Source: an uncultured Clostridia bacterium
GTDB taxonomy: Bacteria; Bacillota; Clostridia; TANB77; CAG-508
Length of the DNA stretch: 64,000 nt
Assembly: GCA_948530865.1 (NCBI GenBank)
Contig: CAOTKV010000005.1
Location: 1 to 64,000 of the forward strand
Reading direction: 5' to 3'
Under the pieces are notes generated by a model. That model made no database searches and was not told the origin of the DNA. It was given only the letters and a program-made list of their open reading frames with translations. Both the position numbers and the translations under genes were made by a program. This document shows, piece after piece, positions 52,431 to 61,401 of the stretch; within the stretch, counting starts at the first letter, position 1, and each line of letters begins with the position of its first letter.

Positions 52431-52766
52431 TATTCACTAACTCCTAACTTATAGTGTTGTAAATTACCTTTTCGGTTATCATCTACACTAACGATTCTAA
52501 ATTTTTGAATATTAGGATCGTTATAAATTTCAGCATATTCTTTATCAATTATTCCTTCTACTACAATATCACTTTCAGTTAGTTCTAACTTATCCATTGT
52601 AGGTATATAAATTGTTCCAGAACTGCCTTTTTCAAGTCCGTTTATCAATCATATTAGATTTTTTATTATGTCTAAAATAAACTTCCTTAAAATCCATTTT
52701 CGTAAATGTATCATTATTATTAACATGATAAATAGTGATAGAATGTATAAAAAATCTTTTATTCAT
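52430..52766 (-). CDS. Head closure protein, with a +1 frame break at CGG
   Basis: The true start is ATG 52766 behind AGGAGG, overlapping the upstream stop (TGATG). The first frame gives MNKRFFIHSITIYHV...FKEVYFRHNKKSNMIDK, then CGG (52640-52638) and a stop two codons later. Skipping the C at 52640 yields GLEKGSSGTIYIPTMDKLELTESDIVVEGIIDKEY and reaches the normal end. The joined product is about 111 aa, the expected size for this small head-closure family. Read separately, neither half has both a start site and a normal end. Third frame break at the same codon type. Confidence 0.8.
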
Positions 52767-53146
52767 CAGAAACCTCCTGAATATAGGAGAGGTTGTCCAT
52801 CTTTTCCTATTACATTCCATAAGTATTGTTTTATAATTTTTAATTTATCCACTTCTAACTTTTTGTCGATTTCTTCGGGTGTTGCATAACTTTCACTCCA
52901 CCCTTCAATATTTTGTGATTTTAGATTTCCAATTTCTTTTTTTTGATTTTCAGCCTCATCCATTTTTTGAATAATTAAGGCAGTAGCATATTTTACATTT
53001 TCGTGAATATCATTAGAATCAATTCTATTAAATGTTTTTGAATTTATATATGTACTTGCCTCAATTACTAAATTATTAAAGTTATCCGGTATGCTATCCA
53101 CACCAATTAACTTTTTATACTCGGTATCAGTTATATAATTTAGCAT
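52766..53146 (-). CDS. Head-tail connector protein (gp6-like)
   Basis: This 126-aa protein starts MLNYITDTEYKKLIGVDSIPDNF, then NNLVIEASTYINSKTFNRI and a helical KYATALIIQKMDEAE, which is the DNA-packaging/head-tail adaptor pattern. It ends QYLWNVIGKDGQPLLYSGGF. ATG follows AGGAGG-type sequence. It forms the ring under the portal. Confidence 0.78.
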   Translation of the reverse strand: MLNYITDTEYKKLIGVDSIPDNFNNLVIEASTYINSKTFNRIDSNDIHENVKYATALIIQKMDEAENQKKEIGNLKSQNIEGWSESYATPEEIDKKLEVDKLKIIKQYLWNVIGKDGQPLLYSGGF

Positions 53147-53159
53147 ACCTTTTTACCTC

Positions 53160-53327
53160 CTACACATTTTCATTCATCTTTGTTTGAATAGCAGCAATTA
53201 TTTCATCTTTGGTGTTACTATTAGAAACACCTTCTACACCTAATTCAGTAGCCTTTTCCAATAATTGTGCTTTTGTTAATGAACTTAAATCTTCACTTTC
53301 AGATTGTGCTTGTGGTTCATTTACTGT
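53160..53327 (-). CDS. LEM/Rho-N-like extension frame of the capsid gene
   Basis: This open frame has no ATG, GTG or usable TTG start. It begins at the A9 run ending the capsid gene and codes 55 residues including LTKAQLLEKATELGVEGVSN and NTKDEIIAAIQTKM, a helix-extended-loop-helix (LEM/Rho-N-like) domain. A -1 slip at A.AAA.AAA (53335-53327) joins it to the capsid frame one codon before the stop, making a protein of about 331 aa. A homopolymer indel is the alternative. Confidence 0.62.
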   Translation of the reverse strand, partial: TVNEPQAQSESEDLSSLTKAQLLEKATELGVEGVSNSNTKDEIIAAIQTKMNENV

Positions 53328-54154
53328 TTTTTTTTAATTTGAACACCAAGAGCATTAGTAACCATTAAGCCACCAACTTGTCTACCTTGTAATGCAGAAC
53401 TTCCAATATGTTTACCATCTTTAATATCTTCAACAGATGGCTCTTTCTTCCATACTTCATATTTTTGACAAAATCTTTTATCGTAAATAACAAATTCTAC
53501 ATCTTCATCCATTAAATAATTAGCCTTTACAGGCACACCTGCGATTTTACCAATTACTCCTTCTCTAATCAATTCAGCACCAATTGTTGATGAAGTATTA
53601 GCAAATACTTTATCAGTTAATAATAATTTTTCAACATCTGCTGAAATAACAACTCTCATTGAACCAACTTTCATATTTCTTTTCTTCATATTTGTAACTT
53701 CTGCAACTATTTTTTCATAGACATCATTAACTGTTAATGCAGTTGTATCTGTTGAAACAGTACCTGTCATTAAACATTCAATTGCCATTGCCTCTTTTTT
53801 CATACCAATAGAATATCCTGCACTTTCAATTCTTTGTGCTTTTAAGTTATCTGGAACTGCATCTGCCTCGTATCCATCAATTAACTCGTTTACACCATAG
53901 TCTTTATCAATTGGAAGTGGTAAGAAATCTGTTGCAGATTGTGTTAATTCAATACCATTTTTAATATCATAATCTGAAACTTTTACCTCTCCATTTCTTG
54001 TTGGAACATTGATTTGTCCTGTTACTCCATCTTTTTCGTAATCTTCTGAAAAATCCTCATAAATATTTGTTTCTGCTCTCGCAATTGCTAACACTTCATT
54101 AGCATAAGTTTCTTTTCTTTTATGTGTACCATTTGTACCTAATGCATTTGCCAT
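53321..54154 (-). CDS. Major capsid protein
   Basis: This 277-aa HK97-fold-type shell protein shows MANALGTNGTHKRKETYANEVLAIARAETN, GQINVPTRNGEVKVSDYD, LPIDKDYGVNELIDG, MRVVISADVEKLLLTDKVFAN and KIAGVPVKANYL. It starts at ATG behind GAGAGG, just after the scaffold gene, and ends VQIKKKQ at an A9 tract that could shift ribosomes into a C-terminal domain. Confidence 0.85.
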   Translation of the reverse strand: MANALGTNGTHKRKETYANEVLAIARAETNIYEDFSEDYEKDGVTGQINVPTRNGEVKVSDYDIKNGIELTQSATDFLPLPIDKDYGVNELIDGYEADAVPDNLKAQRIESAGYSIGMKKEAMAIECLMTGTVSTDTTALTVNDVYEKIVAEVTNMKKRNMKVGSMRVVISADVEKLLLTDKVFANTSSTIGAELIREGVIGKIAGVPVKANYLMDEDVEFVIYDKRFCQKYEVWKKEPSVEDIKDGKHIGSSALQGRQVGGLMVTNALGVQIKKKQ

Positions 54155-54175
54155 AATATATTACCTCTCTTTCAT

Positions 54176-54751
54176 TTAACTAAATAATTCAGGGTGTTTT
54201 TGCTTTAATATTGCTGAAACACCACTATCTTTTTTATTATTCATATTTCTTACTGATACACCATCAGTATTATTTCTAGGATCATCATTATCACTTTCAG
54301 ATTTTCCTAAATATTTTGGATTATCTTTAAGGAATTGTGTTAAATTTTCCTCAAAATCTCCATCCATTTTTGAAACTGTATATTGAACAAAGTCCTCATA
54401 ATCTCTTGACACTCCACTTCTTAATATGGCTATTGTCTTGTCTTTTTCCTCGACATCGGTTAAGGCTTTTTGATAAGCAGTTTCTTTTTCTGCTGCTTTT
54501 TCAGCATCTGTTTTTTTGCTTTCTTTATATTTCTTAAATTCTTCCATTTCTTCTTTTGATGGAAGTTTAGATTTCATTAAAGCATCTACTGCTTTTTGAT
54601 AATCCTCTTGTGTTTGAAATACTTTAAAAGCACCCTCATTTTGTTTTGTAGTTTGAGTATCTACTTTCCCAGTTCCTTCGTTTCCTTCTACTGTTCCATT
54701 TTGTTGATTTAATTTTTCATCAACTTGATTGTTATTGTTTTCATTGTCCAT
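54176..54751 (-). CDS. Capsid scaffolding protein (DUF4355-like)
   Basis: This 191-aa acidic, helical protein has a Gln/Asn-rich start, FQTQEDYQKAVDALMKSKLPSKEEMEEFKKYKES, a coiled coil (AEKAAEKETAYQKALTDVEEKDKTIAILRSG) and a basic end KQKHPELFS that should bind the capsid protein. Position directly before the capsid gene supports this. ATG follows GGGAGG. Confidence 0.82.
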   Translation of the reverse strand: MDNENNNNQVDEKLNQQNGTVEGNEGTGKVDTQTTKQNEGAFKVFQTQEDYQKAVDALMKSKLPSKEEMEEFKKYKESKKTDAEKAAEKETAYQKALTDVEEKDKTIAILRSGVSRDYEDFVQYTVSKMDGDFEENLTQFLKDNPKYLGKSESDNDDPRNNTDGVSVRNMNNKKDSGVSAILKQKHPELFS

Positions 54752-54824
54752 TTTTATTACCTCCCGTTTTCGCCCGTCGGCATATTCCCAGTTCTTTAAT
54801 GTCTACCTGTAAAAGACAATAAAA

Positions 54825-54848
54825 AAAGACACCTTTTATGTGTCTTTA
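54825..54848 (-). terminator. Terminator upstream of the scaffold gene
   Basis: AAAGACAC (54825-54832) pairs with GTGTCTTT (54840-54847), followed by T7 on the minus strand, so it ends or attenuates the packaging-gene transcript. The rest of 54752-54862 is a leader with a CCCGTTTTCGCCCG direct repeat. Confidence 0.8.
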
Positions 54849-54862
54849 ATTAACTAATTCAT

Positions 54863-55090
54863 TTAATCATTGTAATTGTTTTCTATATCAACTACAATGT
54901 CTAGGATATTTTCATATTCTGTTGCCTTATCAGTAAAGTTTTGTTCCGAATCTAAATTATCCATCATTTTATTATAGACTTTATCCTCAAAATCTTCCAA
55001 CCTTTCTTTGTTGAAATCTTGTTCTATGTCTATATGCAATTCTGCAATCAATTCTAATTGCCTTTCATCAAATTTACTTTTTATTTTCAT
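54863..55090 (-). CDS. Small acidic hypothetical protein
   Basis: This 75-aa acidic helical protein (FDERQLELIAELHIDIEQDFNKERLEDFEDKVY) lies between the minor capsid and scaffold genes. ATG follows AAGGATG. No family recognised; it could be an immunity-like partner of the nuclease-like domain encoded just upstream, but only position suggests this. Confidence 0.5.
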   Translation of the reverse strand: MKIKSKFDERQLELIAELHIDIEQDFNKERLEDFEDKVYNKMMDNLDSEQNFTDKATEYENILDIVVDIENNYND

Positions 55091-55104
55091 TTTTTATCAT
55101 CCTT

Positions 55105-56550
55105 TTAATTATTTTTAGGGTACACAGTAATCAATTTTCCTGTTTTAGTATTTAATACAACAGTACAATGTGCACCTTTTATTTGTTGGCTATTATCTGT
55201 TCTTATTTTACCATAGCCAACAGGATTTTTCAATGTATCTTCAACATCTTCAAAACTAACTTTCTTTCCATAAGTTCTTGAAATGATGTGTTCTCCAATT
55301 TCTTGTATCTTAACACCATTTACATTCATTCCTATAATACCACTATTATTATATTTATTAGCAATTTTAGTTACAACTCCAATTTGTGTACCTATAACCT
55401 TTTCTTGTTTTCCAATATATAATCTAGTATTATCATTTTTTGTTAGTATTTGTTGAACTAAACTGTTTAATTCTTTTTTATGTGAATTATAATATAATGT
55501 TCTTCTTGCAAATTCTGTTCTAGTATCTTCTAAAAGTTTATTATCATTAGTTGTACTTGTTAAAATTCCCTGTAATCCTGCTAATTCTTTTTTATCCTGT
55601 CTTATTTGTCTTTCTAATTGTCTTTGAATTTGTGTTGCATCATATTTTGACATCTTATTGCCATTATATACAACACTTTCATTTTTTAAATCTTCTAATT
55701 CTTGGTCTGTATATGTTCTCGCAGAACCTTCATAATATGGTCTCCAATCATGATAACAATTTATTCCTTTAAATCCTGTTATTTCTCCATATTCTATATC
55801 TTCTAATGATAAATAACCTGCTTTTCCACTTAAACTAACTACTTTTCCTTGCCATTCTGCATGAGATGGTCTTGCATTTGCATGGGCATCAATCTCCATT
55901 AAATCCCATCCCAATTCTTCTGCTCTCATTTGTTGCAATTTACCACAAGTTTGATTAACTCCTGTAACAATATTCATTCTTACTGCATTTTCAACACTTG
56001 TCTTATGTCCTGATGGATATATAACAGATGCTCCTTTTTGTGCAACACTATCAACAGCATCAATTATTGCTTGTGAATAACTTTTTACTCCTGTTGAAAT
56101 TTCCATATATGCTTGATTCATTGCATTAAAAAAAGACTCTTGACTAGATGTAGCAGTTGTCATTACTAAATTTTCTAAATTACTATCAGTTTTTCTTACT
56201 GTTGCTAATAAAAAATCCATCATTGATTTATCTTGTTTTATTGCAATAGGATCTAGTCCTGCCATTTTATATATTTTGTCATCATTCTTTATTGTTGTTG
56301 CTCCTGCATCTTCAAAAATAGAACGAATTTCATCAAATGACTTTCCACTTTCTTTGGCTGCTATTTTTACAATATCATTATAAAGAACTCCCATTTGTTG
56401 TGCTATCATAACATCATTTTTAACAACTGTATTTGCATATCCTACATTTACAATTCTTTCTGCTATTTCTTGTATAATTTCAAGTTCTAGATTACCATAT
56501 ATATTTATTGCTTGTTTCTCTACTTGTTTTAAATAATTTGGAGGTAACAT
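55105..56550 (-). CDS. Phage minor capsid protein with C-terminal nuclease-like domain
   Basis: This 481-aa protein follows the phage minor capsid (SPP1 gp7-like/MuF) pattern in residues 1-290, including AEELGWDLMEIDAHANARPSHAEWQGKV and ITGFKGINCYHDWRPYYEG. A helical linker (about 300-400) leads to a C-terminal segment, GEHIISRTYGKKVSFEDVEDTLKNP ... GAHCTVVLNTKTGKLITVYP. It resembles phage-associated BECR-fold nuclease (Barnase/EndoU/ColE5/RelE-like) domains. Such domains may be ejected with DNA. ATG follows AGGAGG. Confidence 0.78.
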   Translation of the reverse strand: MLPPNYLKQVEKQAINIYGNLELEIIQEIAERIVNVGYANTVVKNDVMIAQQMGVLYNDIVKIAAKESGKSFDEIRSIFEDAGATTIKNDDKIYKMAGLDPIAIKQDKSMMDFLLATVRKTDSNLENLVMTTATSSQESFFNAMNQAYMEISTGVKSYSQAIIDAVDSVAQKGASVIYPSGHKTSVENAVRMNIVTGVNQTCGKLQQMRAEELGWDLMEIDAHANARPSHAEWQGKVVSLSGKAGYLSLEDIEYGEITGFKGINCYHDWRPYYEGSARTYTDQELEDLKNESVVYNGNKMSKYDATQIQRQLERQIRQDKKELAGLQGILTSTTNDNKLLEDTRTEFARRTLYYNSHKKELNSLVQQILTKNDNTRLYIGKQEKVIGTQIGVVTKIANKYNNSGIIGMNVNGVKIQEIGEHIISRTYGKKVSFEDVEDTLKNPVGYGKIRTDNSQQIKGAHCTVVLNTKTGKLITVYPKNN

Positions 56551-56553
56551 TTA

Positions 56554-58089
56554 TTATTCCTCCTTTTCTTCTTCTTTCTTACTATTTACTTTTTCCTTTT
56601 TTTCTTCCTTTTCATCTTTCTTTTCTGCATTTGTATCATCCGGAGTTCTTTCAGTAGGAAAACCAAACATTTCCTGATTTGTCATTTTTTCATCAGCAAT
56701 TGTTTGTAATTCTTTTTCTGCTTGTTCCTCTGTCATACCCTCATATTTCATTAAGTATGATTTTTTACTTTTTAATCCCTGTTGAACTTCCATCAATGCT
56801 AGTGTTTTTTCTGCATTTTTATCTTCAATTATAGAATCATCAGGAGTTATTGATATGTCTGTTGTTTTTATTCCCTCAATATGACATATTGCTCTAACTA
56901 AATCATAAACAACATCATTAACATTTATTAAATGATGTGCTCTTGTTCTAAATGCCTCACTATTTTCAGACATAACCTCCGTTGCAGTTTTTGTTGAAAC
57001 TCCATCAAATTTATAAAAATTATTTCCTAATCCTACATTTGAAGATAACCAATTCAAATCTGCATTTATAGAATCAATGTGTTCTTGTGCTCTTAATTTA
57101 AAATCAATCTCTTTTGCAGGTTGTTTTTCCATTCCCTCTACTGCAACATATACTGTATCATTTTTATCAAAGTATTGAACATAGTCAATAGTTCCATCTT
57201 CATTAGGAATTGCTTTTGCTTTCAAACTAGAATTATCAACTAATATTCTTTTCTTTCCTAAAATAAATTCATTCATAAAAGAGTCATATTTAACATCTAT
57301 TGACTTAAACCTATCAATAGAATTAGCACATATAGATATCCCCAAAGGACTTGCCATATCCAAATTATTTGCTAAATTTGGTTTTATTATTTGGAAATAA
57401 GGAACATCTGTCTCAATCTCTGAACTCTTTTTTACATCAGGAAATTCAACATTAAAATCAATTTCTTTTCCTAATTCATCCTCTGTTTTTGAAACATATA
57501 ATTCATTATTCTTTTTATATATTCCATTTTCATATTCATGATATGTAATATGTGTAAAATATTTTACTTTTCCTTTTTTCCCTTTTGCATCTGCATCAAT
57601 TTCTGAATATCTAGAAATAGTTATAATTCCATAAACATACGAATTCGTATATTTATATGGTATAATCAAATCTCCTGTAACATAATCAATAGTTGTTAAT
57701 CCATTTTCTTTATATTCTATCAATGCACCATTTCCCAAAGCACATATTTGCTCCAAAAATATTGGAAAATTTGTTGTAAAATTATTTACTTTATTATCTA
57801 AAACTGCCCATAATTTCTTTGTAGCATTTAATGAACTTAATTTAATCTGTGTTTTTTCTGTCCATAATAATTTTGCCATATCTTCACACAATTTTTTAAA
57901 CATATTCATTGTTAATCTTTCACATTCAACAGTTTGTCCATTTGCTAATTTTGCATTGTAATGGTGGAAATCTGCAACATCTCCGGCATACCATTCTTTC
58001 CATATTTCCATATAATCGTAAATATCTCCAACTGCTAAATGTATATTTCTTTTATTTAAAACATCTGAAATATTATTATATAGATCCAT
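56554..58089 (-). CDS. Portal protein (SPP1 gp6-like)
   Basis: This 511-aa dodecameric DNA gate of the capsid matches SPP1-type portals: WKEWYAGDVADFHHYN (about 30-45), GNGALIEYKENGLTTIDYVTGD, PLGISICANSIDRFKSIDVKYDSFMNEF and FRTRAHHLINVNDVVYDLVRAI. The last 30 residues are a Lys/Glu tail. ATG follows AAAGGAG. Confidence 0.9.
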   Translation of the reverse strand: MDLYNNISDVLNKRNIHLAVGDIYDYMEIWKEWYAGDVADFHHYNAKLANGQTVECERLTMNMFKKLCEDMAKLLWTEKTQIKLSSLNATKKLWAVLDNKVNNFTTNFPIFLEQICALGNGALIEYKENGLTTIDYVTGDLIIPYKYTNSYVYGIITISRYSEIDADAKGKKGKVKYFTHITYHEYENGIYKKNNELYVSKTEDELGKEIDFNVEFPDVKKSSEIETDVPYFQIIKPNLANNLDMASPLGISICANSIDRFKSIDVKYDSFMNEFILGKKRILVDNSSLKAKAIPNEDGTIDYVQYFDKNDTVYVAVEGMEKQPAKEIDFKLRAQEHIDSINADLNWLSSNVGLGNNFYKFDGVSTKTATEVMSENSEAFRTRAHHLINVNDVVYDLVRAICHIEGIKTTDISITPDDSIIEDKNAEKTLALMEVQQGLKSKKSYLMKYEGMTEEQAEKELQTIADEKMTNQEMFGFPTERTPDDTNAEKKDEKEEKKEKVNSKKEEEKEE

Positions 58090-58104
58090 TTTTTTACTCC
58101 TTTA

Positions 58105-59478
58105 CTAATATTTTAATCCTAATTTAACTAAATTATCTTTAACCCAATATTGAAATTCATCTTGTGTATGGTCTGCATAAGTATAAGCATAAGTTTGCGA
58201 ATGAGAATTATAATACCTCTCATCAGAAGGAAAATCCTTTTCTGTTTTGTCAGGTATCGGTTTCCCTTTTTCAACTGTTTTTGGTAACCATTGATAATTT
58301 TCATTTTCTTTTTTAAAAATCCTATTGTTACCATTATCAATTACTCTAAATTTTTTAGCAGCAATAAAATCTTGCGAATAATCAATCAATTTTTCTTTGT
58401 CTGTTCCTTTATCAACTGGATTTAATCGTGTTCCAAAATCTTTATAATATTGATTTCTTAATGCTCCCTCTGCTGAATCTATTGTTTCTCTATCTGTCAT
58501 TGCTTTATATTTTTGTGTCATTGCTCTTTTAAAATTAAATAAATCTCTACTCAATTCACTAGGAGCCTTTTTAATAGGTTTTTCATTTGGAGAATAGTAA
58601 TATGTATCTAATAAATAAAAATAACCATCATTTCCTAATCCATAACATCCACATGCAGTAGCAGATGTTTGGTGTCCGGAGTCAATGGCAAAATCTAAAT
58701 ACAGAATTTTTATATTGTTTTTTTCAATATAATCTTCTGAAACATATTCAATTAAATCAGGATTATATATTAACCCTTCCAATCCAATTACTTGACCTAA
58801 CCAAATCCAATTGTACCTTTTTTCATCATTTTTTCTTAAATTTTCAGCCTGTTTTATTGCTATAATACCAACCCATTCAGGATTTACTGTTCTATAATCA
58901 CTATGATTTACCAAATAATCTTTATCTTTTTTCTTTTTTTCTACCCATTGATTTACCCAATCAAATTTATTTTTTGGTGGATTAAATGAATAAAGAGCCA
59001 TAAACCAATCGTTATTACCTCTTGTAAATGTTGCTTTTATTTGTTCAATTGTTTCTTCATCTTTAAAATTGGTTAACTCCTCAAACCAAATAATCTTAAT
59101 TAGTTTTTTCTCATCAATAGTTCCTTTTATTGTTTCAAAATCCTCTCCACCGGCAAAGTATATTTTGTTATCATTTTTTAATAGTGTAATTTCCATTGGA
59201 GATAGAGTTGCCTTATAATCTATTCCCTCAATTAGTCCTAATCTTCGGCAAGCCCTTTTGATTTCTCTAAATACTGACTTTCTTAAATCTACTTGATGAT
59301 TTCTTAATATTACCGCAGAACAATTATCTTCATTCAAACAATTATAAACAACTTTTATTGCTATCATTGATGTTTTTGTGGAATTTCTTCCACCTTCATA
59401 TATTTGATTTGTTTTTCTTGAATTGAAAGTATTTATAAAATGCGGTGCAATAATATCTCTAATCTGTACTTGGCTCAT
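58105..59478 (-). CDS. terL: Terminase large subunit (PBSX type)
   Basis: This 457-aa packaging motor has a P-loop variant YEGGRNSTKTSMIAIKV (about 23-39), Walker B IKIIWFEELTNF (about 128-139), coupling-region SFNPPKNKFDWVN, and RNase H-type nuclease motifs LYLDFAIDSGHQTSATACG and TDRETIDSAEGALRNQYY, KEKLIDYSQDF. I choose the ATG at 59478 (MSQVQIRDII) because GAGGAAG precedes it. The gene overlaps the small subunit gene by 20 bp. Confidence 0.92.
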   Translation of the reverse strand: MSQVQIRDIIAPHFINTFNSRKTNQIYEGGRNSTKTSMIAIKVVYNCLNEDNCSAVILRNHQVDLRKSVFREIKRACRRLGLIEGIDYKATLSPMEITLLKNDNKIYFAGGEDFETIKGTIDEKKLIKIIWFEELTNFKDEETIEQIKATFTRGNNDWFMALYSFNPPKNKFDWVNQWVEKKKKDKDYLVNHSDYRTVNPEWVGIIAIKQAENLRKNDEKRYNWIWLGQVIGLEGLIYNPDLIEYVSEDYIEKNNIKILYLDFAIDSGHQTSATACGCYGLGNDGYFYLLDTYYYSPNEKPIKKAPSELSRDLFNFKRAMTQKYKAMTDRETIDSAEGALRNQYYKDFGTRLNPVDKGTDKEKLIDYSQDFIAAKKFRVIDNGNNRIFKKENENYQWLPKTVEKGKPIPDKTEKDFPSDERYYNSHSQTYAYTYADHTQDEFQYWVKDNLVKLGLKY

Positions 59479-60118
59479 TTTCTTCAACTTCCTCATCATC
59501 TGGGTTAGGTAAATCATTTATAATAACAACTCTATCAGTTGCTGATTGTGGATTATCATTATTTTTAGATTGAACATAACTAAATTTTTCATTTTCAATT
59601 TCTATTTTATGTAATGAATCTATTGCCCTTCTTTTTGCCTCTTGTATTTTAGTTAATGCTTTTTCTAATCTTTCAATTAAGAATAAGGTATGTTCTGCCT
59701 CTGTTGATGTGGTAATATATTTTGACAATCTAACAACAGTTAAATCTTTTCCTTTATCTTTTAATTGTTTTATTTCTTTAAACATTCGCATTTCCCTAAT
59801 TTCTAGATATTTTATTTCTTTTTCCAGTTCTTCCTTTTTTGTTTTTAATGGCTGTTTTAAATATTCCAATTCTTCTTTATCAAAACATCCCTCTAAATTA
59901 GAATATGCTCCTGTTACAAGTGCATTTTTATTTCCTATTGTCCCATGTCCACCTTTATTACCTTTTTTTCCTTTCCTTTTTCTTCTTTTCCACTTATTTT
60001 TAACTATTTGATAATTTAATTGTCCTATCGTGATATGGTGTTTTGTGATTATTTCTTGTTTAGGCATTCCTGAATTATAATCTTTCTTTAACTCTTTAAT
60101 ATTCACATGAACCACCAC
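59459..60118 (-). CDS. terS: Terminase small subunit
   Basis: This 219-aa protein has an N-terminal helix-turn-helix (LKKDYNSGMPKQEIITKHHITIGQLNYQI), a Gly/Lys-rich stretch KWKRRKRKGKKGNKGGHG and a long coiled coil (ELEKEIKYLEIREMRMFKEIKQLKDKG) for oligomerisation. It recognises the packaging site. The apparent start is GTG with AAAGGA ahead; a GTG four codons on is also possible. Confidence 0.85.
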   Translation of the reverse strand: MVVHVNIKELKKDYNSGMPKQEIITKHHITIGQLNYQIVKNKWKRRKRKGKKGNKGGHGTIGNKNALVTGAYSNLEGCFDKEELEYLKQPLKTKKEELEKEIKYLEIREMRMFKEIKQLKDKGKDLTVVRLSKYITTSTEAEHTLFLIERLEKALTKIQEAKRRAIDSLHKIEIENEKFSYVQSKNNDNPQSATDRVVIINDLPNPDDEEVEENEPSTD

Positions 60119-60128
60119 ATCCTTTCCT

Positions 60129-61382
60129 TTAATCTATCAATTCGGCTTTTTTCCCTGTTAGTTTTTCCCATCTTTTTATAATAATATCACAATATTGCGG
60201 GTCTAACTCCATCATATAACATCTTCTTTGCATTTTTTCTGCTGCAATCAATGTTGTACCTGAACCACCGAAACAATCTACAACAACATCATTCTTATCA
60301 GTTGTTAATTCAATTGCTCTTGCAGGTAATTCAATAGGAAAACAAGCCTTATGATTATCTAATTGAGTGTTGCCTGTTCCAATTCTCCAATAATTCGTAA
60401 TACCTTTCCCTTTTTTCTTATTAAAATATCCTCTTTGCTCTGTTGTACCCAAATAATAAAGTTCCATATCATTTGAAATACTTACATCATCTCCTAACAT
60501 CAAAATATCTTCATATTGTCTTGTTAGCATATCTTTTGAAACAATGGGCATTCCATGTCCTTTATCCCAAACAATCAATTCCATATATCTTAATCCTGAT
60601 TCTTTTATCATTCTATATAGAATTTCAATAAACTCCCATCTAGTATTTTTGTTGTAACTAATATTCCAAAATAAATAACCTTTTAAATGTTCAATCCATG
60701 TCATTACAATATTGATATTAAAGTCTATATATTTTTTGCTTTCCAAATTATCTGTATAATTTTCATATAAATTTGCTCCCATATTGTATGGAGGGGATGT
60801 AAATAAGCATTTTATTTTTTCTCCATTTAATAATCGTTTTACATCATCTCTATTTGTGCTATCTCCACACATTAACCTATTATTTCCTAATTTCCATATA
60901 TCGCCCATTTTAGTAATAGGTTTTTTCTCAACTTCTTTCAATGCCTCTTTAACGTCAAAATTATCATCTTGGATTTCATCATTATTTTTTAATAAATCTG
61001 TAATTTCTTCTTCTGTAAATCCTGTTGCAAATAATTCTTCATCAGATAAATTTAATTCTTCAAATAATTCTTCTAATTTAGTTTCATCCCATAATCCTGA
61101 ATTTTTATTTAATGATAAATTTAATCTTTTTTCTTGTTTTTCTGTTAATTCTAATAATACACAATCGGCATCTTTCATTTCCAAATCTTTTAAAATATTA
61201 TATCTTTGATGCCCTCCTACAATTGTCATTGTTTTACTATTTACTATTATTGGATCAACTAATCCAAACTCTTGAATACTTGCTTTTATTCTTTGGTATC
61301 TTTCATCTTCCTTTTGTAATTCTACTCTTGGATTGTATTTTGCCGGATTTAATTTTTCCAGACTTATTTTTTCTATTTTCAT
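60129..61382 (-). CDS. ParB-domain DNA methyltransferase fusion
   Basis: This 417-aa protein has a ParB/sulfiredoxin-like N-terminal domain in residues 1-100 (YNPRVELQKEDERYQRIKASIQEFGLVDPIIVNSK, VGGHQRY). The rest is an amino-DNA methyltransferase of beta-type order, with motif IV TSPPYNMG (about 198-205) before motif I DCFGGSGTTLIAAEKMQRR (about 375-393). Phages use such enzymes to shield their DNA from restriction or mark it near packaging. It precedes terS by 11 bp. ATG follows AAAGGA. Confidence 0.88.
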   Translation of the reverse strand: MKIEKISLEKLNPAKYNPRVELQKEDERYQRIKASIQEFGLVDPIIVNSKTMTIVGGHQRYNILKDLEMKDADCVLLELTEKQEKRLNLSLNKNSGLWDETKLEELFEELNLSDEELFATGFTEEEITDLLKNNDEIQDDNFDVKEALKEVEKKPITKMGDIWKLGNNRLMCGDSTNRDDVKRLLNGEKIKCLFTSPPYNMGANLYENYTDNLESKKYIDFNINIVMTWIEHLKGYLFWNISYNKNTRWEFIEILYRMIKESGLRYMELIVWDKGHGMPIVSKDMLTRQYEDILMLGDDVSISNDMELYYLGTTEQRGYFNKKKGKGITNYWRIGTGNTQLDNHKACFPIELPARAIELTTDKNDVVVDCFGGSGTTLIAAEKMQRRCYMMELDPQYCDIIIKRWEKLTGKKAELID

Positions 61383-61401
61383 GGCACTATCCTTTCTAAT
61401 A

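Noticed and set aside
38037..52640. CGG reassigned to another amino acid
   Set aside because: Reassignment would keep the frame. Here the zero frame is lost after CGG in all three genes and only a one-base skip restores the protein.
52632..52820. Separate 62-aa gene starting at 52820
   Set aside because: The first 18 codons overlap the connector gene without a binding site; the real start is 52766 and it is the first half of the head-closure protein.
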